From Enterococcus_D sp050529585 (lineage in GTDB: Bacteria; Bacillota; Bacilli; Lactobacillales; Enterococcaceae): a DNA stretch of 64,000 nucleotides. The notes beneath the pieces were generated by a model. The model made no database searches. It was not told where the DNA came from and saw only the letters and a program-made list of their open reading frames with translations. Below, one piece after another: positions 51,392-60,836 of this stretch. How positions within the stretch are numbered: the first letter of the stretch is position 1; each line of letters opens with the position of its first letter. The DNA lies in contig NZ_CP172882.1 of the NCBI RefSeq assembly GCF_050529585.1, positions 2,480,001 to 2,544,000 of the forward strand, in the 5' to 3' direction. The translations under genes were made by a program, and so were the position numbers.

Positions 51392-52291
51392 TTATTTTTC
51401 ACCGATGATTCTTACTTCAGTTTCCAGCACTACATCAAACTTTTCTTTGATGACCTGTTGGATATGGGCGATCAATTCAACATAATCCGTTGCTGTTGCA
51501 TGATTGATATTGACGATAAAACCAGCGTGTTTTTCTGAAATTTGGGCACCGCCCCATTTCAATCCTTGCAATCCGGCTTTTTGAATCAAGGCACCTGTGA
51601 AATGGCCTTTTGGCCGTTTAAAGACACTCCCGCAAGACGGATATTCCAATGGTTGTTTCTCTTGACGCAATGCCGTTAACTCATCCATCCGCTTTTTGAT
51701 TTGTTCTTGCGGTCCTTTGGCTAAATCAAAACGGGCACTGAGAATCACTGCATGCTGATCTTGTAAGGCACTATGGCGATAGGCAAAGTCCATGTCTGCC
51801 TTTTGATAAGTCACAATTTCGCCGTCTGCCAATAACACATCACAAGAAGCAAAAACATCTTGGATCTCACCTTCATAGGCACCGGCATTCATAAAGACTG
51901 CGCCGCCGACACTGCCAGGAATGCCGCATGCAAATTCAAAGCCCGTCAATGACTCATGCAACGCCACATAGGTCGTGTCGATCAGCTTAGCACCAGCAGC
52001 AACATTGATCGTTGTGCCGTCCACTGAGATCTCATTCATTTCCGCCAACATGATCACAACGCCACGGATACCGCCATCGCGAACGATCAAATTGCTGGCA
52101 TTGCCCAACACAAGCCAAGGAATGTCTGCTTCACGGCAATAATCAACGAGTTGTTTGACTTCAGCTGCTTTCTTTGGAAAAGCCAAGACATCCGCTGGCC
52201 CCCCTGTCTTGGTATACGTATAATTCATCAATGGTTCATCTTTTAATAAAGCAATTTCAGGGAATTGCGTAATCATTCGTTCTTTATTCAC
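51392..52291 (-). CDS. murB: UDP-N-acetylenolpyruvoylglucosamine reductase
   Basis: Reduces UDP-GlcNAc-enolpyruvate to UDP-MurNAc in peptidoglycan synthesis (299 aa). FAD motifs LGNASNLIVRDGGIRG and CGIPGSVGGAVFMNAGAYEGE, catalytic Ser in YPSCGSVFKRP, and Glu in the C-terminal VLETEVRIIGE. GTG 52291 is chosen because AAAGGAA lies about 8 bases upstream; the longer reading to 52315 has none. Confidence 0.94.
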   Translation of the reverse strand: MNKERMITQFPEIALLKDEPLMNYTYTKTGGPADVLAFPKKAAEVKQLVDYCREADIPWLVLGNASNLIVRDGGIRGVVIMLAEMNEISVDGTTINVAAGAKLIDTTYVALHESLTGFEFACGIPGSVGGAVFMNAGAYEGEIQDVFASCDVLLADGEIVTYQKADMDFAYRHSALQDQHAVILSARFDLAKGPQEQIKKRMDELTALRQEKQPLEYPSCGSVFKRPKGHFTGALIQKAGLQGLKWGGAQISEKHAGFIVNINHATATDYVELIAHIQQVIKEKFDVVLETEVRIIGEK

Positions 52292-52473
52292 AAAAAAAGT
52301 TCCTTTCGCTTTCACTTTCTGCTTTATTTTAGCATGTTCAAGAAAAAGTTGCTACCTCTCTCCTAAACACCCAATACAAGGCGGATGATCCGCCAACAAA
52401 AGCAAACCCTTCCTTTGATAATTTGTCGTTTTTAGGTAAAATAAAAAGAGTACCACCACAAGGAGGCTATACA

Positions 52474-53226
52474 ATGAAATTTATTTCTTGGAATGTCAAT
52501 GGACTAAGAGCCATTGTCAAAAAAAATTTTTATGAAGCATTTGCAGCATTTGATGCTGATTTCTTTTGTTTGCAAGAAACCAAGTTGCAAGCCGGACAAA
52601 TTGAATTAGATTTGCCAGGGTATCATCAATATTGGCATTATGCCGAAAAGAAAGGCTATTCTGGCACAGCCATTTTTGCAAAAAAACCAGCGTTGGCTGT
52701 CAATTACGGCATTGGAGAATCCGCCCATGATACCGAAGGCCGTGTCATTACATTGGAATACGACGACTTTTACTTGGTGACTTGTTATACACCCAATTCT
52801 CAAAATGAATTGAAACGTTTAGACTACCGAATGACCTGGGAGGAAAGCTTTCTCAACTATCTGGAATCCTTAAAGGCCAAAAAATCAGTGATTCTATGCG
52901 GCGACCTAAATGTTGCCCATCAAAACATCGATATCAAAAATTGGAAAACCAATCAAAAAAATGCCGGTTTCACCCCAGAAGAACGGGAAAAATTTACGAC
53001 TTTACTGGCTGCTGGTTATACCGATACGTTCCGCTATTTTTATCCGGAAATGGAAGGCGTCTATTCTTGGTGGAGCTATCGGTTCAATGCCCGCAAAAAC
53101 AATGCTGGTTGGCGGATCGATTACTTCATCGTTTCTGACGATTTGCAAGACCGCTTGGTGGATGCCAAAATCCATACGGATATCTTAGGCAGCGACCATT
53201 GCCCTGTTGAATTACAACTATCTTGA
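52474..53226 (+). CDS. xth: Exonuclease III
   Basis: AP endonuclease / 3'-5' exonuclease (250 aa) of base excision repair. Family motifs: ISWNVNGLRA, LQETKLQ (catalytic Glu), GDLNVAH, and GSDHCPVEL. ATG 52474 follows CAAGGAGG. Followed by a terminator at 53228-53257. Confidence 0.93.
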   Translation: MKFISWNVNGLRAIVKKNFYEAFAAFDADFFCLQETKLQAGQIELDLPGYHQYWHYAEKKGYSGTAIFAKKPALAVNYGIGESAHDTEGRVITLEYDDFYLVTCYTPNSQNELKRLDYRMTWEESFLNYLESLKAKKSVILCGDLNVAHQNIDIKNWKTNQKNAGFTPEEREKFTTLLAAGYTDTFRYFYPEMEGVYSWWSYRFNARKNNAGWRIDYFIVSDDLQDRLVDAKIHTDILGSDHCPVELQLS

Positions 53227-53227
53227 T

Positions 53228-53257
53228 AAAAAAAAGCAGCTTTGGCTGCTTTTTTTT
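53228..53257 (+). terminator. Terminator after exonuclease III gene
   Basis: Stem AAAAAAAAGCAGC / GCTGCTTTTTTT with a 4-base loop region and T-run. Confidence 0.88.
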
Positions 53258-53283
53258 GCTGTAACTGATTCGTGTTGTTTCTC

Positions 53284-53817
53284 TCACGTTAAACTTTTCT
53301 TGAACTTCTTGATTTTCTTGATTGCCCAAACATAGTGACTTGCTGTCGAGGAAACAAAATAACTGCCCAATGTACTTCCCCCAACCCAGGGAAACACGTT
53401 TTTGGTGAATAGGTCTTCGGTTGAAAAGTCCAGCAAAAGTGCCATTACTTGCTCATGACTTTTTTCAAATTGTACATGTGCTTCTTGATAGCTGCTGGCT
53501 TGGTTTTCAACGCGAAAGGCGTCATTCATTGCCCCGTAAGTACGCCAATTATAGCCTTCTTTCAAGAATTGTCTTGGTTCACCCTTTTGATTGCTTGTGA
53601 CCCAGTCGATCAGCAACTTGTGCCATTCGTGCAGATGGATCAAGACATCATGAATGTTTTGATCTCGTTGCCAATGGGCCCCCTTTTCCTTGGACACATC
53701 AAAGGAGAAGGGTTGGTTCAATTGAACCGGCGTCATTGATTTTAGCAGATCCACCAACTGCGTATAGTACTTGCTGCTTTCTTCGATCAAGGCCTCTTTC
53801 GTTGTCGGTCTTGCCAT
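53284..53817 (-). CDS. ClbS/DfsB family four-helix-bundle protein
   Basis: DinB-like four-helix protein (177 aa) of the DUF1706/ClbS/DfsB family. Marked by IHDVLIHLHEWHKLLIDW, EGYNWRTYGAMND and the final SSTASHYVWAIKKIKK. Some members protect against genotoxins; others have no known role. ATG 53817 has GGAGG upstream (CGGAGGTTG). Confidence 0.85.
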   Translation of the reverse strand: MARPTTKEALIEESSKYYTQLVDLLKSMTPVQLNQPFSFDVSKEKGAHWQRDQNIHDVLIHLHEWHKLLIDWVTSNQKGEPRQFLKEGYNWRTYGAMNDAFRVENQASSYQEAHVQFEKSHEQVMALLLDFSTEDLFTKNVFPWVGGSTLGSYFVSSTASHYVWAIKKIKKFKKSLT

Positions 53818-53951
53818 AGAAACAACCTCCGTTTTTGATAAGTATACCATGTTATAAGATAGCTGAAAATTGCTTAAATTTGCCTAAACCTGCATCATTG
53901 ACCCTTTTTTCTGAAATGAATTGTGCTAGAATAGCACTTGAGGTGAACACA

Positions 53952-54485
53952 ATGAATTTTATCGCAATGGACTTTGAAACGGCGAATTATCAAAAACATA
54001 GTGCCTGTTCTTTGGCGTTGGTCATGGTGCGAGACAGCAAAATCGTTGGAGAATATTATACATTGATTCAACCAGAAACAGATTTCTTTTGGAAAAACAT
54101 CCAAATTCACGGGATTCACCCGGAAGATGTGCGGGATGCACCGAAATTTCCCGAAGTATGGCAGAAAATCCAACAATACTATCATTTAAATAGTTTGGTA
54201 GTGGCCCATAATGCTGGCTTTGATAATGGCGTACTTGCTGGCTGTTTGGATTATTATGGATTGGCTCAGCCCAACTTCATGTCCTTATGTACGGTAAGAA
54301 CCAGCCGCAAACTGTATCCAGAATTTGCCAATCATAAACTGAATACTGTCTGCGAACAATTGCAGATTCCCCTATTGAATCACCATGATGCCCTTGAAGA
54401 CAGTCGCGCCTGTGCCCAGATTTTGCTGCGGCAAGAACACGACTTTGGCACAGAACCTTTGAAAAAACTCGTCTTGGTCAAGTAA
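53952..54485 (+). CDS. DnaQ-like 3'-5' exonuclease
   Basis: DEDDh-type exonuclease (177 aa). Acidic residues in FIAMDFETANYQ (D7/E9), the VAHNAGFDNG Asp, and HDALEDSRA with the catalytic His and Asp; IHGI region present. Stand-alone, without polymerase domain; likely proofreading or RNA/DNA trimming. ATG 53952 has GAGGTG upstream. Confidence 0.88.
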   Translation: MNFIAMDFETANYQKHSACSLALVMVRDSKIVGEYYTLIQPETDFFWKNIQIHGIHPEDVRDAPKFPEVWQKIQQYYHLNSLVVAHNAGFDNGVLAGCLDYYGLAQPNFMSLCTVRTSRKLYPEFANHKLNTVCEQLQIPLLNHHDALEDSRACAQILLRQEHDFGTEPLKKLVLVK

Positions 54486-54542
54486 ATCGATTGTAGGTCC
54501 CTGCCGACAACAATCAAAGTCACACACTGCATGACAAAGCAG

Positions 54543-54590
54543 GAACCGCCACAAGCACACCCATTAGGCAGCTTGGTGGCGGTTCTTATT
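54543..54590 (+). terminator. Terminator after the DnaQ-like gene
   Basis: Stem GAACCGCCACAAG (54543-54555) / CTTGGTGGCGGTTC (54572-54585) followed by TTATTTG. Confidence 0.75.
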
Positions 54591-54692
54591 TGTACATTCG
54601 GCTTGATACTTTTATTTGAGAGAAACATGCAACGCTGCTTGATTTTGTTGTGACAAATCTCTAAAAGCCACGGGTATCCCTTTGGACGTCCT

Positions 54693-55211
54693 CTAAAAAT
54701 ACCGTGCCATCATCCAGACATCGACTTTCTCACCAGCCTTTGTTTGTACCGCTTGCTTCATACAACCTTCAGTGACAAACCCAAATTTCTGATAGAGCCC
54801 AATAGCCCGCTCGTTTCTCACTTGTACGGTCAACTCGATCCGTGTCAGCAGTTTGGTTTCTTTGACCCAATCCAGCAGTTCTTCCAACAATATCGAACCT
54901 AGCCCCAGACCCCAATAGTCTTTGAGAATGGATATGCCGATTTCTCCTACATGACGCAGCTGCCACTCGTTATTGCCTTTGATCGAAGCCATTCCGATCA
55001 CTTTATCCTGATCGAACGCCAACAACAACAGATGGTTGTTTTGTTCTGACAACGCATCAAGTTCTTGTGCCAACAATGTTTCTGGCAAGGCCAGTCCTTC
55101 TTCATCCATCAATAAAAAGTCCGTTTCGGTGGCCAATCGTTGACTGACTGCCAAGACGGCCGTTGCATCAGCAGCCTGTGCTTCTCGAATCTCCAATTGA
55201 ATCTCAGTCAT
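54693..55211 (-). CDS. GNAT family N-acetyltransferase
   Basis: Acetyltransferase (172 aa). Acetyl-CoA motif around GLGLGSILLEELLDW; C-terminal RNERAIGLYQKFGF as in RimJ/RimL-type proteins. ATG 55211 overlaps the tsaE stop by 8 bases, so it is translated from the tsaE transcript; this pairing recalls tsaE-rimI neighbourhoods, but a role as RimI is not shown. Confidence 0.83.
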   Translation of the reverse strand: MTEIQLEIREAQAADATAVLAVSQRLATETDFLLMDEEGLALPETLLAQELDALSEQNNHLLLLAFDQDKVIGMASIKGNNEWQLRHVGEIGISILKDYWGLGLGSILLEELLDWVKETKLLTRIELTVQVRNERAIGLYQKFGFVTEGCMKQAVQTKAGEKVDVWMMARYF

Positions 55212-55677
55212 GGTGTACGTCCCAATGCTGCTGGATCCGTTGTAAAAAAGCTGTAGCTTGCGGGCCATATGCGTGAAACTTCACAATTCTTTTATCTAAA
55301 TCTGTATCATCTTTTTCAATAATCAGTTCTAAATAATCTTCAGGCAGTGCTTCTCCAAGCTGATTGCCCCATTCGATCACGGACAGACCGTCTCCTTCAA
55401 AGTATTCATCAAGACCCAAAGTATCAGCATCCGAGGACACCCGATAAACATCCATATGGTATAAAGGTATGCGCCCTTGGCTGTATTCGCGGATGATCGT
55501 ATAAGTGGGACTTTTGATCAATTGGTCGATCTCTAGTCCTTTGGCAATGCCTTTTGTCAATGTCGTTTTTCCTGCACCAAGATCACCTGTAAGTACCAGA
55601 TTGTCTCCGGCTTGTGCCACTTGACCGATCACGATTGCCAAGGCTTCGGTTGCCGCCGTATTTTCAATGGTTATCAT
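55204..55677 (-). CDS. tsaE: tRNA threonylcarbamoyladenosine biosynthesis protein TsaE
   Basis: ATPase (157 aa) that works with TsaB/TsaD to make t6A37 on tRNA. P-loop GDLGAGKTT (31-39), then the conserved SPTYTIIREY, HMDVYRV and VIEWGNQL segments. ATG 55677 follows GGGTGG; the GTG at 55686 lies inside that site. First gene of a pair with the GNAT gene. Confidence 0.93.
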   Translation of the reverse strand: MITIENTAATEALAIVIGQVAQAGDNLVLTGDLGAGKTTLTKGIAKGLEIDQLIKSPTYTIIREYSQGRIPLYHMDVYRVSSDADTLGLDEYFEGDGLSVIEWGNQLGEALPEDYLELIIEKDDTDLDKRIVKFHAYGPQATAFLQRIQQHWDVHHD

Positions 55678-55766
55678 TCTTACCACCCTTTATTCTATTT
55701 GCTTTGTGTTAGTATAGCTTGTTTACCCAGACATTGTAAAGATGGAGCGCTCTATCATCCTTGCAA

Positions 55767-55798
55767 GCAAAAAAAGCCAGCCCTAAGAAGGACCGGCT
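55767..55798 (-). terminator. Terminator after pta
   Basis: Minus strand: stem AGCCGGTCC / GGGCTGGCT followed by TTTTTT. Confidence 0.8.
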
Positions 55799-55810
55799 AA
55801 AAAGTGAAGC

Positions 55811-56794
55811 TTATTTTTCCATCAATGTTTGGGCTGCAGTGATGATGGATAGTTTGTAGACATCTTCTTCATTAGATCCACGAGAAAGATCAGAAATTGG
55901 TTTGTTCAATCCTTGCAAGATTGGTCCGATCGCTTCAAAATTGCCAAAACGTTGTGCGATTTTGTACCCAATGTTTCCTGATTGTAAATCTGGGAAAACA
56001 AAGACTGTTGCTTTACCAGCTACTTCAGATTCTGGTGCTTTCAAATGGGCAACAGAAGATACATAAGCAGCATCAAATTGCAACTCGCCATCGATTTCAT
56101 ATTCAGGCGCCAATTCTTGGGCAATTTTTGTTGCTTCAGCAACTTTATCCACTTCTGGTGCTTTTGCTGAACCTTTCGTAGAAAAGCTTAACATCGCTAC
56201 TTTAGGATCGATTTCAAACAGTTCCGCTGTTTTCGCAGAATCAACAGCGATTTCTGCCAATTCTTGGGCTGTTGGGTTCACATTGATCGCACAATCTGAG
56301 AACAAGTATTTTTCTTGATCACGACCACGTACCATCAAGAACGCACCACTCGTACGGCTGACACCTGGTTTGGTTTTGATGATTTGCAGTGCCGGGCGAA
56401 CTGTATCACCTGTTGAATGGATCGCACCTGATACCATCCCATCAGTAATACCCATATACGTAAGCATTGTGCCAAAATAGTTGACATCTTTCAATATTTC
56501 TTCGGCTTGTTCTTTGGTTACTTTGCCATTACGACGCGCAACGAAAGCTTCGACCATTTCATCCCAACGATCATACGAAGTCGGGTCAACGATTTCAAAG
56601 TTGGCAATATTGATTCCCCGCGCTTCAGCGGCTTTTTCTATTTCTGCAGGATTACCGACCAAGACAGGCTCGATCAATTCTTCTGAACGTAAACGGCTAG
56701 CAGCACCTAGAATACGAGGATCAGTTGCTTCAGGAAAGACGATTTTGATATGACGACGCACAATTTTAAATTTTAAGCTTTCGAATAATTCCAC
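55811..56794 (-). CDS. pta: Phosphate acetyltransferase
   Basis: Converts acetyl-CoA and phosphate to acetyl phosphate and CoA (327 aa; length usual for the short, single-domain Firmicutes form). Family motifs: FPEATDPRILGAA, GMVSGAIHSTGDTVRPALQ, MLSFSTKGSA and the C-terminal NIGYKIAQRFG. GTG start 56794 with GGAGG 8 bases upstream. Monocistronic with its own terminator. Confidence 0.94.
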   Translation of the reverse strand: MELFESLKFKIVRRHIKIVFPEATDPRILGAASRLRSEELIEPVLVGNPAEIEKAAEARGINIANFEIVDPTSYDRWDEMVEAFVARRNGKVTKEQAEEILKDVNYFGTMLTYMGITDGMVSGAIHSTGDTVRPALQIIKTKPGVSRTSGAFLMVRGRDQEKYLFSDCAINVNPTAQELAEIAVDSAKTAELFEIDPKVAMLSFSTKGSAKAPEVDKVAEATKIAQELAPEYEIDGELQFDAAYVSSVAHLKAPESEVAGKATVFVFPDLQSGNIGYKIAQRFGNFEAIGPILQGLNKPISDLSRGSNEEDVYKLSIITAAQTLMEK

Positions 56795-56926
56795 GGATAA
56801 TGACCTCCAGTTTTTTTATACCCTTACATTGTACAATAGAAGTGAAAAAAAGAACAGATAAAAATCCTGTACCAGTCGATTTATTTACCGTTCGTTAACC
56901 AATTCACAATCTCTATTCGATAAAAC

Positions 56927-56949
56927 AATACAGTTTAAAAACTGTATTA
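56927..56949 (-). terminator. Weak hairpin after ung
   Basis: AATACAGTTT / AAACTGTATT stem just past the ung stop, followed on the minus strand by GTTTTATCG. Confidence 0.5.
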
Positions 56950-56956
56950 TTATCGG

Positions 56957-57622
56957 TCAGGCCCACTTGATTGGTTCTTCACCCATCTGACGCAACGCGT
57001 GATTGATTGCAGAAAATGGCTTTGAGCCAAAAAAGCCGCGGTATGCCGACAAAGGACTGGGATGAGGGGCCGTCAAGACCAGATGCTTGTTTGTGTCAAG
57101 CAATGATATCTTCTTTTGAGCGGGTTTGCCCCACAATACAAAAATCATTGGTTTGTCTCGTTGATTCAATCGTTCAATGATCGTATCTGTCAATCGTTCC
57201 CAGCCATGTCCTTGATGACTATTGGCTTCTCCTGCGCGAACAGTCAAGACTGTATTCAACAAGAACACGCCTTGTTTGGCCCAGGGCACCAAGTAACCAT
57301 CAGCTGGCGGCGCAATCTGCAAGTCCGTACTTAATTCTTGGTATATATTCCGCAATGAAGGTGGGATCTTGACCCCCGGCTGAACTGAAAATGCCAAACC
57401 ATGGGCTTGATTCGGTCCATGGTACGGATCTTGTCCTAGAATCACCACTTTCACTTGATTATATGGGGTTAGCTGCAACGCTTCAAAGATTTGTGCGCGC
57501 GCAGGGTACACCGTATGTTCTTGATATTCTTTCGTCAAAAACTGTTGCAACGCTTGATAATAAGGCTGGTCAAAGCTAGATGCCAATTGTGCTTGCCAAT
57601 CCTGAGGTAATGATTGATTCAT
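56957..57622 (-). CDS. ung: Uracil-DNA glycosylase
   Basis: Removes uracil from DNA (221 aa). Catalytic D65 in GQDPYHGPNQAHGLAFS, and the HPSPLSAYRGFFG motif with catalytic His near 187. GGGAGG precedes the ATG. Between pta and a divergent Cof-type HAD gene. Confidence 0.95.
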   Translation of the reverse strand: MNQSLPQDWQAQLASSFDQPYYQALQQFLTKEYQEHTVYPARAQIFEALQLTPYNQVKVVILGQDPYHGPNQAHGLAFSVQPGVKIPPSLRNIYQELSTDLQIAPPADGYLVPWAKQGVFLLNTVLTVRAGEANSHQGHGWERLTDTIIERLNQRDKPMIFVLWGKPAQKKISLLDTNKHLVLTAPHPSPLSAYRGFFGSKPFSAINHALRQMGEEPIKWA

Positions 57623-57750
57623 AGGATCCTCCCTTTTTCTTCATCATATCAAACCATGATAAGATGACGCAAGATTTACTCTTAGGCAGAAAATTTCAGC
57701 CCGTTTTGTGGTACACTAGGTAGTAGAAACAATCAGAAAGGACGCTGAAC

Positions 57751-58620
57751 ATGATAAAATTAATTGCTTCTGATATGGATGGTACATTGTTAAATGCCAG
57801 CATGCAAATCTCAGAAGAAAATATCCAAGCTATCAAATACGCACAGTCAAAAGGGATCGAATTCATGGTTGCAACCGGTCGTAACCGTAAAGAGGCGTTG
57901 CCGCCGCTAGAAGAAGCGGGACTGGAATGTGCGATGATCAATTTGAACGGCGCACAAGTCTTTGACGAAAGCGGCAATTCTTTATTCACTGTCCCGATCG
58001 ATCGTGAAAAAACCCGTTCGATCATTGATCTGTTGAAAGAACAAATTATTTATTTTGAGATCTCTACAAGCAATGGCATCTATTCAGAAAGTCAAATACG
58101 GCGAATCGAAAATTTTGCGATCCACACTGCTGAGGCAATGCCCCATTTGACCCATAAAATGGCGATTGCCATGACTGCCGCTCGGTTAGAATTTTTGCCG
58201 ATCAATTATGTCACTGATTTTTCTGAACTATTTTTGCTGGAAGAACTAGAATTCCTAAAAATCATTTGTTTCCATCCAGATGGTGCCAGCGTATTAGGAC
58301 CGATCACGCAAGTCATTGATGGCTATGGAGATTTGGTGGTGACTTCTTCTGGACAAAACAATATCGAAATCAATCATCGCAATGCCCAAAAAGGGATCGC
58401 AGTGGCACAAGTCGCCAAAGAACGCGGGTTCGATTTAGCTGAAGTCTTGACGATTGGCGACAATTTAAATGATTTGAGTATGCTGCAAGCAGCTGGTGTA
58501 AGTTTTGCGATGGGTAACGGTGAAATTGAAGTCAAAGAAGCGGCAAAATACTTGACCAGTACCAATATCGATTCTGGTGTCGGAAAAGCGATCATGCGGG
58601 CAATTGAGGAGAACTTGTAA
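57751..58620 (+). CDS. Cof-type HAD family hydrolase
   Basis: Cytoplasmic sugar-phosphate phosphatase-like protein (289 aa). HAD motif I SDMDGTLLN (D8/D10), motif II VTSSG, motif III Lys (NAQKGIAVA), motif IV GDNLNDLSML, with a C2 cap in between. Natural substrate unknown. AAAGGA precedes the ATG. Confidence 0.9.
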   Translation: MIKLIASDMDGTLLNASMQISEENIQAIKYAQSKGIEFMVATGRNRKEALPPLEEAGLECAMINLNGAQVFDESGNSLFTVPIDREKTRSIIDLLKEQIIYFEISTSNGIYSESQIRRIENFAIHTAEAMPHLTHKMAIAMTAARLEFLPINYVTDFSELFLLEELEFLKIICFHPDGASVLGPITQVIDGYGDLVVTSSGQNNIEINHRNAQKGIAVAQVAKERGFDLAEVLTIGDNLNDLSMLQAAGVSFAMGNGEIEVKEAAKYLTSTNIDSGVGKAIMRAIEENL

Positions 58621-58657
58621 TAAACACTGCTTTTGGGCTACATGAGGAGGCGGAGGT

Positions 58658-59179
58658 ATGTCAGAATTCTTTATTCAAGACAAACAACTGAGTAAAATCA
58701 CGCGAACCATCGTCAAAGACGAAAAGGGCAAATCGCTGTTTTTGATGGTTGGCCGCTGGGGAACCAAGGGGGATGCTTTGTCCCTCTATGCTTTGAATGG
58801 GGAACTATTAGCCAGTATCAAGCAAATCAGTTTTACATTTGGTACCCGCTTTGAGATCTATAAAGACTTTGAAAAAGTCGGCACACTACAGAAAATTTTT
58901 AATTGGCCAGGAGATTTTTATTACATTCAGCAACTGCATTGGGCTGTCCATGGGGACATTTATCATCATCGCTACAGTATCCATCACTTTAACAAAAAAA
59001 TCATGGAGATGGATAAAGCAACACTATTGACAGGTGATTATTATGTCCTAAATGTGACAGATGACCAAGATGCGCCAGTTTGCATCTGCATTGCCGCAGT
59101 GATGGATTATTGGCTGTATAATCGACAAAAAAAGACCGATCATCCTTTAGAATTACGGCTTCACAACGAAACCAGCTGA
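58658..59179 (+). CDS. LURP-one-related (tubby-like, YxjI-type) protein
   Basis: Beta-barrel protein (173 aa) of the LURP-one-related family, function unknown. Visible pattern: FIQDKQLSKITRTIVKDEKG, a repeated beta-strand run to ASIKQI, FEIYKDFEKVGTLQK and PGDFYYIQ, ending in a helix (CICIAAVMDYW). GGAGGCGGAGG upstream. Ends 4 bases from the convergent GNAT stop. Confidence 0.7.
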   Translation: MSEFFIQDKQLSKITRTIVKDEKGKSLFLMVGRWGTKGDALSLYALNGELLASIKQISFTFGTRFEIYKDFEKVGTLQKIFNWPGDFYYIQQLHWAVHGDIYHHRYSIHHFNKKIMEMDKATLLTGDYYVLNVTDDQDAPVCICIAAVMDYWLYNRQKKTDHPLELRLHNETS

Positions 59180-59193
59180 TTGCTCAGCTGGTT
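59170..59193. terminator. Shared terminator within two convergent 3' ends
   Basis: Perfect 10-bp stem AACCAGCTGA (59170-59179) / TCAGCTGGTT (59184-59193). The plus-strand gene ends in the left arm (stop at 59179) and the minus-strand gene stops at 59184 in the right arm. Confidence 0.8.
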
Positions 59194-59750
59194 TTCTTTT
59201 GCATATGATCATATAGGTGTCCACTGATTTCTCGTTCAGCGACGACTTTGAAACCATGTTTTTCATATAACCGTTTGGCATTTGGATTGGCGCGATCAAC
59301 ACTTAACCCAATCACGTCATAGCCATCCCGTTTGGCGATTTTCGGTAAAGCTTCCAGTAATGCAGATCCAACACCATGTCCTCGAAAGTCTTCGGCAACA
59401 CAAATCGTGTCTAAATACCATTCATTGGGCATCGTTTCTTCATCGACAAACAATTTCATGTCTTTACTCAAACCATATTGTTCTAACACACGATCCAATG
59501 GTTGATCGATCGTCGCCTCTTCTTTATCTGGATAACCAAACGCAACACCCGCGACTGCTCCATCGATTTCATTGACCAGCGCTCTGGTGTAGCCATAACG
59601 GTAGCTAGGTTCCAACATCGCGTCTGCCAATATCTCAAGTGTTTTGGCTTCACCGATTTCTTTGACAAAAGGCAGTTCCATATCTTTTAAAATCACTAAG
59701 ACGAGATCAGCCATTGCAAATCGGTCTTCTTTTCTTGCAAATCTTATCAC
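59184..59750 (-). CDS. GNAT family N-acetyltransferase
   Basis: Acetyltransferase (188 aa). Acetyl-CoA motif EDFRGHGVGSALLEALP and SVDRANPNAKRLYEKHGF region. GTG start with AAGGAGGG upstream. Substrate unknown; monocistronic. Confidence 0.85.
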   Translation of the reverse strand: MIRFARKEDRFAMADLVLVILKDMELPFVKEIGEAKTLEILADAMLEPSYRYGYTRALVNEIDGAVAGVAFGYPDKEEATIDQPLDRVLEQYGLSKDMKLFVDEETMPNEWYLDTICVAEDFRGHGVGSALLEALPKIAKRDGYDVIGLSVDRANPNAKRLYEKHGFKVVAEREISGHLYDHMQKKTS

Positions 59751-59847
59751 GTTTAACCCTCCTTGTTACTCTGCTAGCATAACAACTTTCTTCACAAAAA
59801 CCAAGCTTTTTTGGTTATACTTCCCGATTCGCCCCTACCATGTACCT

Positions 59848-60225
59848 TTATTCATGCAACTCTAGCGGCAACCCATCTGGATCTTGGAAAAAAGTCATTT
59901 TCTTCTGGGTAAATGTATCATAGCGTATCGGCTCACAATCAATCCCTTTGTCTGCCAATTTTGCCACGACATCCTCGATCTTAGACACGCGAAAGGCCAA
60001 GTGGCGTAAACCGGCTGCTTCAGGAAAACTTGGTCTAGCTGGCGCATCTTCGTTGATAAATAGTTCAATCTCCCCGTTGCCAAAGCGCAAATCGATTTTG
60101 ATGTCCCCTTTATCTGGTCGACGGTGTTCCCGAATTACTTCAAATCCTAGTTTATCCACATAAAATGTTTTTGCTTGTTGATAATCCCTTGCAATGATCG
60201 CGACATGGTGCATCTGGTCAAACAT
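59848..60225 (-). CDS. VOC family protein (glyoxalase/bleomycin-resistance fold)
   Basis: Vicinal-oxygen-chelate protein (125 aa) of the SMU1112c/YaeR type. Metal-site candidates: His in MHHVAIIARD, His in GLRHLAFRV and Glu in the final LPLELHE. Substrate unknown. GAGGAGTGGG precedes ATG 60225. Confidence 0.85.
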   Translation of the reverse strand: MFDQMHHVAIIARDYQQAKTFYVDKLGFEVIREHRRPDKGDIKIDLRFGNGEIELFINEDAPARPSFPEAAGLRHLAFRVSKIEDVVAKLADKGIDCEPIRYDTFTQKKMTFFQDPDGLPLELHE

Positions 60226-60351
60226 GGACCCACTCCTCTCGTTTCTCTCAGTGTATCGCCTACGCCCTTTTTTTGCTAGAAAAAGCTTCGTCGATTTTTA
60301 CATTTTTGCGAACGTGTTTCTGGTATACTTAATGACGGAAGGTGATAAAAA

Positions 60352-60795
60352 ATGAATCTACTCTATATATCTATTTCAGGAAATACCCGTGCTTTTGTCA
60401 ATCGGTTGCAGACATATGCTGCAGATCAAGCAACAGAAAATACATGGTCGATCAAAGAAATCCATGACAACAGCCCCTTGGCTGCAGAAACACAACCATA
60501 TGTTGCATTTGTCCCCACTTACTTAGAAGGCGGCAACGGGGTCGATAATGGCGATCAAGAGATTTTGACCGAAACATTGCGGGACTATATTGATTTTGGA
60601 GATAACGCCAAGCATTGTTTAGGTGTCATCGGCAGCGGCAACAAAAATTTCAACTATCAATACTGTCTGACCGCCAAACAATATGCCGCCCAGTTCAATG
60701 TGCCTTTTTTAGCTGATTTTGAATTACGCGGAACCAACCAAGACATCGAAAGAATCTATCAAGTGTTGCAAGAGATCGAACCAAAGTCAGTATAA
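60352..60795 (+). CDS. nrdI: Ribonucleotide reductase flavodoxin NrdI
   Basis: Flavodoxin-like protein (147 aa) that supplies oxidant for the manganese class Ib reductase NrdF. FMN loop motif YISISGNTRAF, GGNGVDNGDQEIL, and GVIGSGNKNFNYQYCLTAKQY identify it. nrdE, nrdF and nrdH are not in this window, so it is detached from the rest of the system. GGAAGGTG precedes the ATG. Confidence 0.9.
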   Translation: MNLLYISISGNTRAFVNRLQTYAADQATENTWSIKEIHDNSPLAAETQPYVAFVPTYLEGGNGVDNGDQEILTETLRDYIDFGDNAKHCLGVIGSGNKNFNYQYCLTAKQYAAQFNVPFLADFELRGTNQDIERIYQVLQEIEPKSV

Positions 60796-60836
60796 TTCTT
60801 CGGTTCGATTGCGAAATAAATGATTGGAGATGGCTC

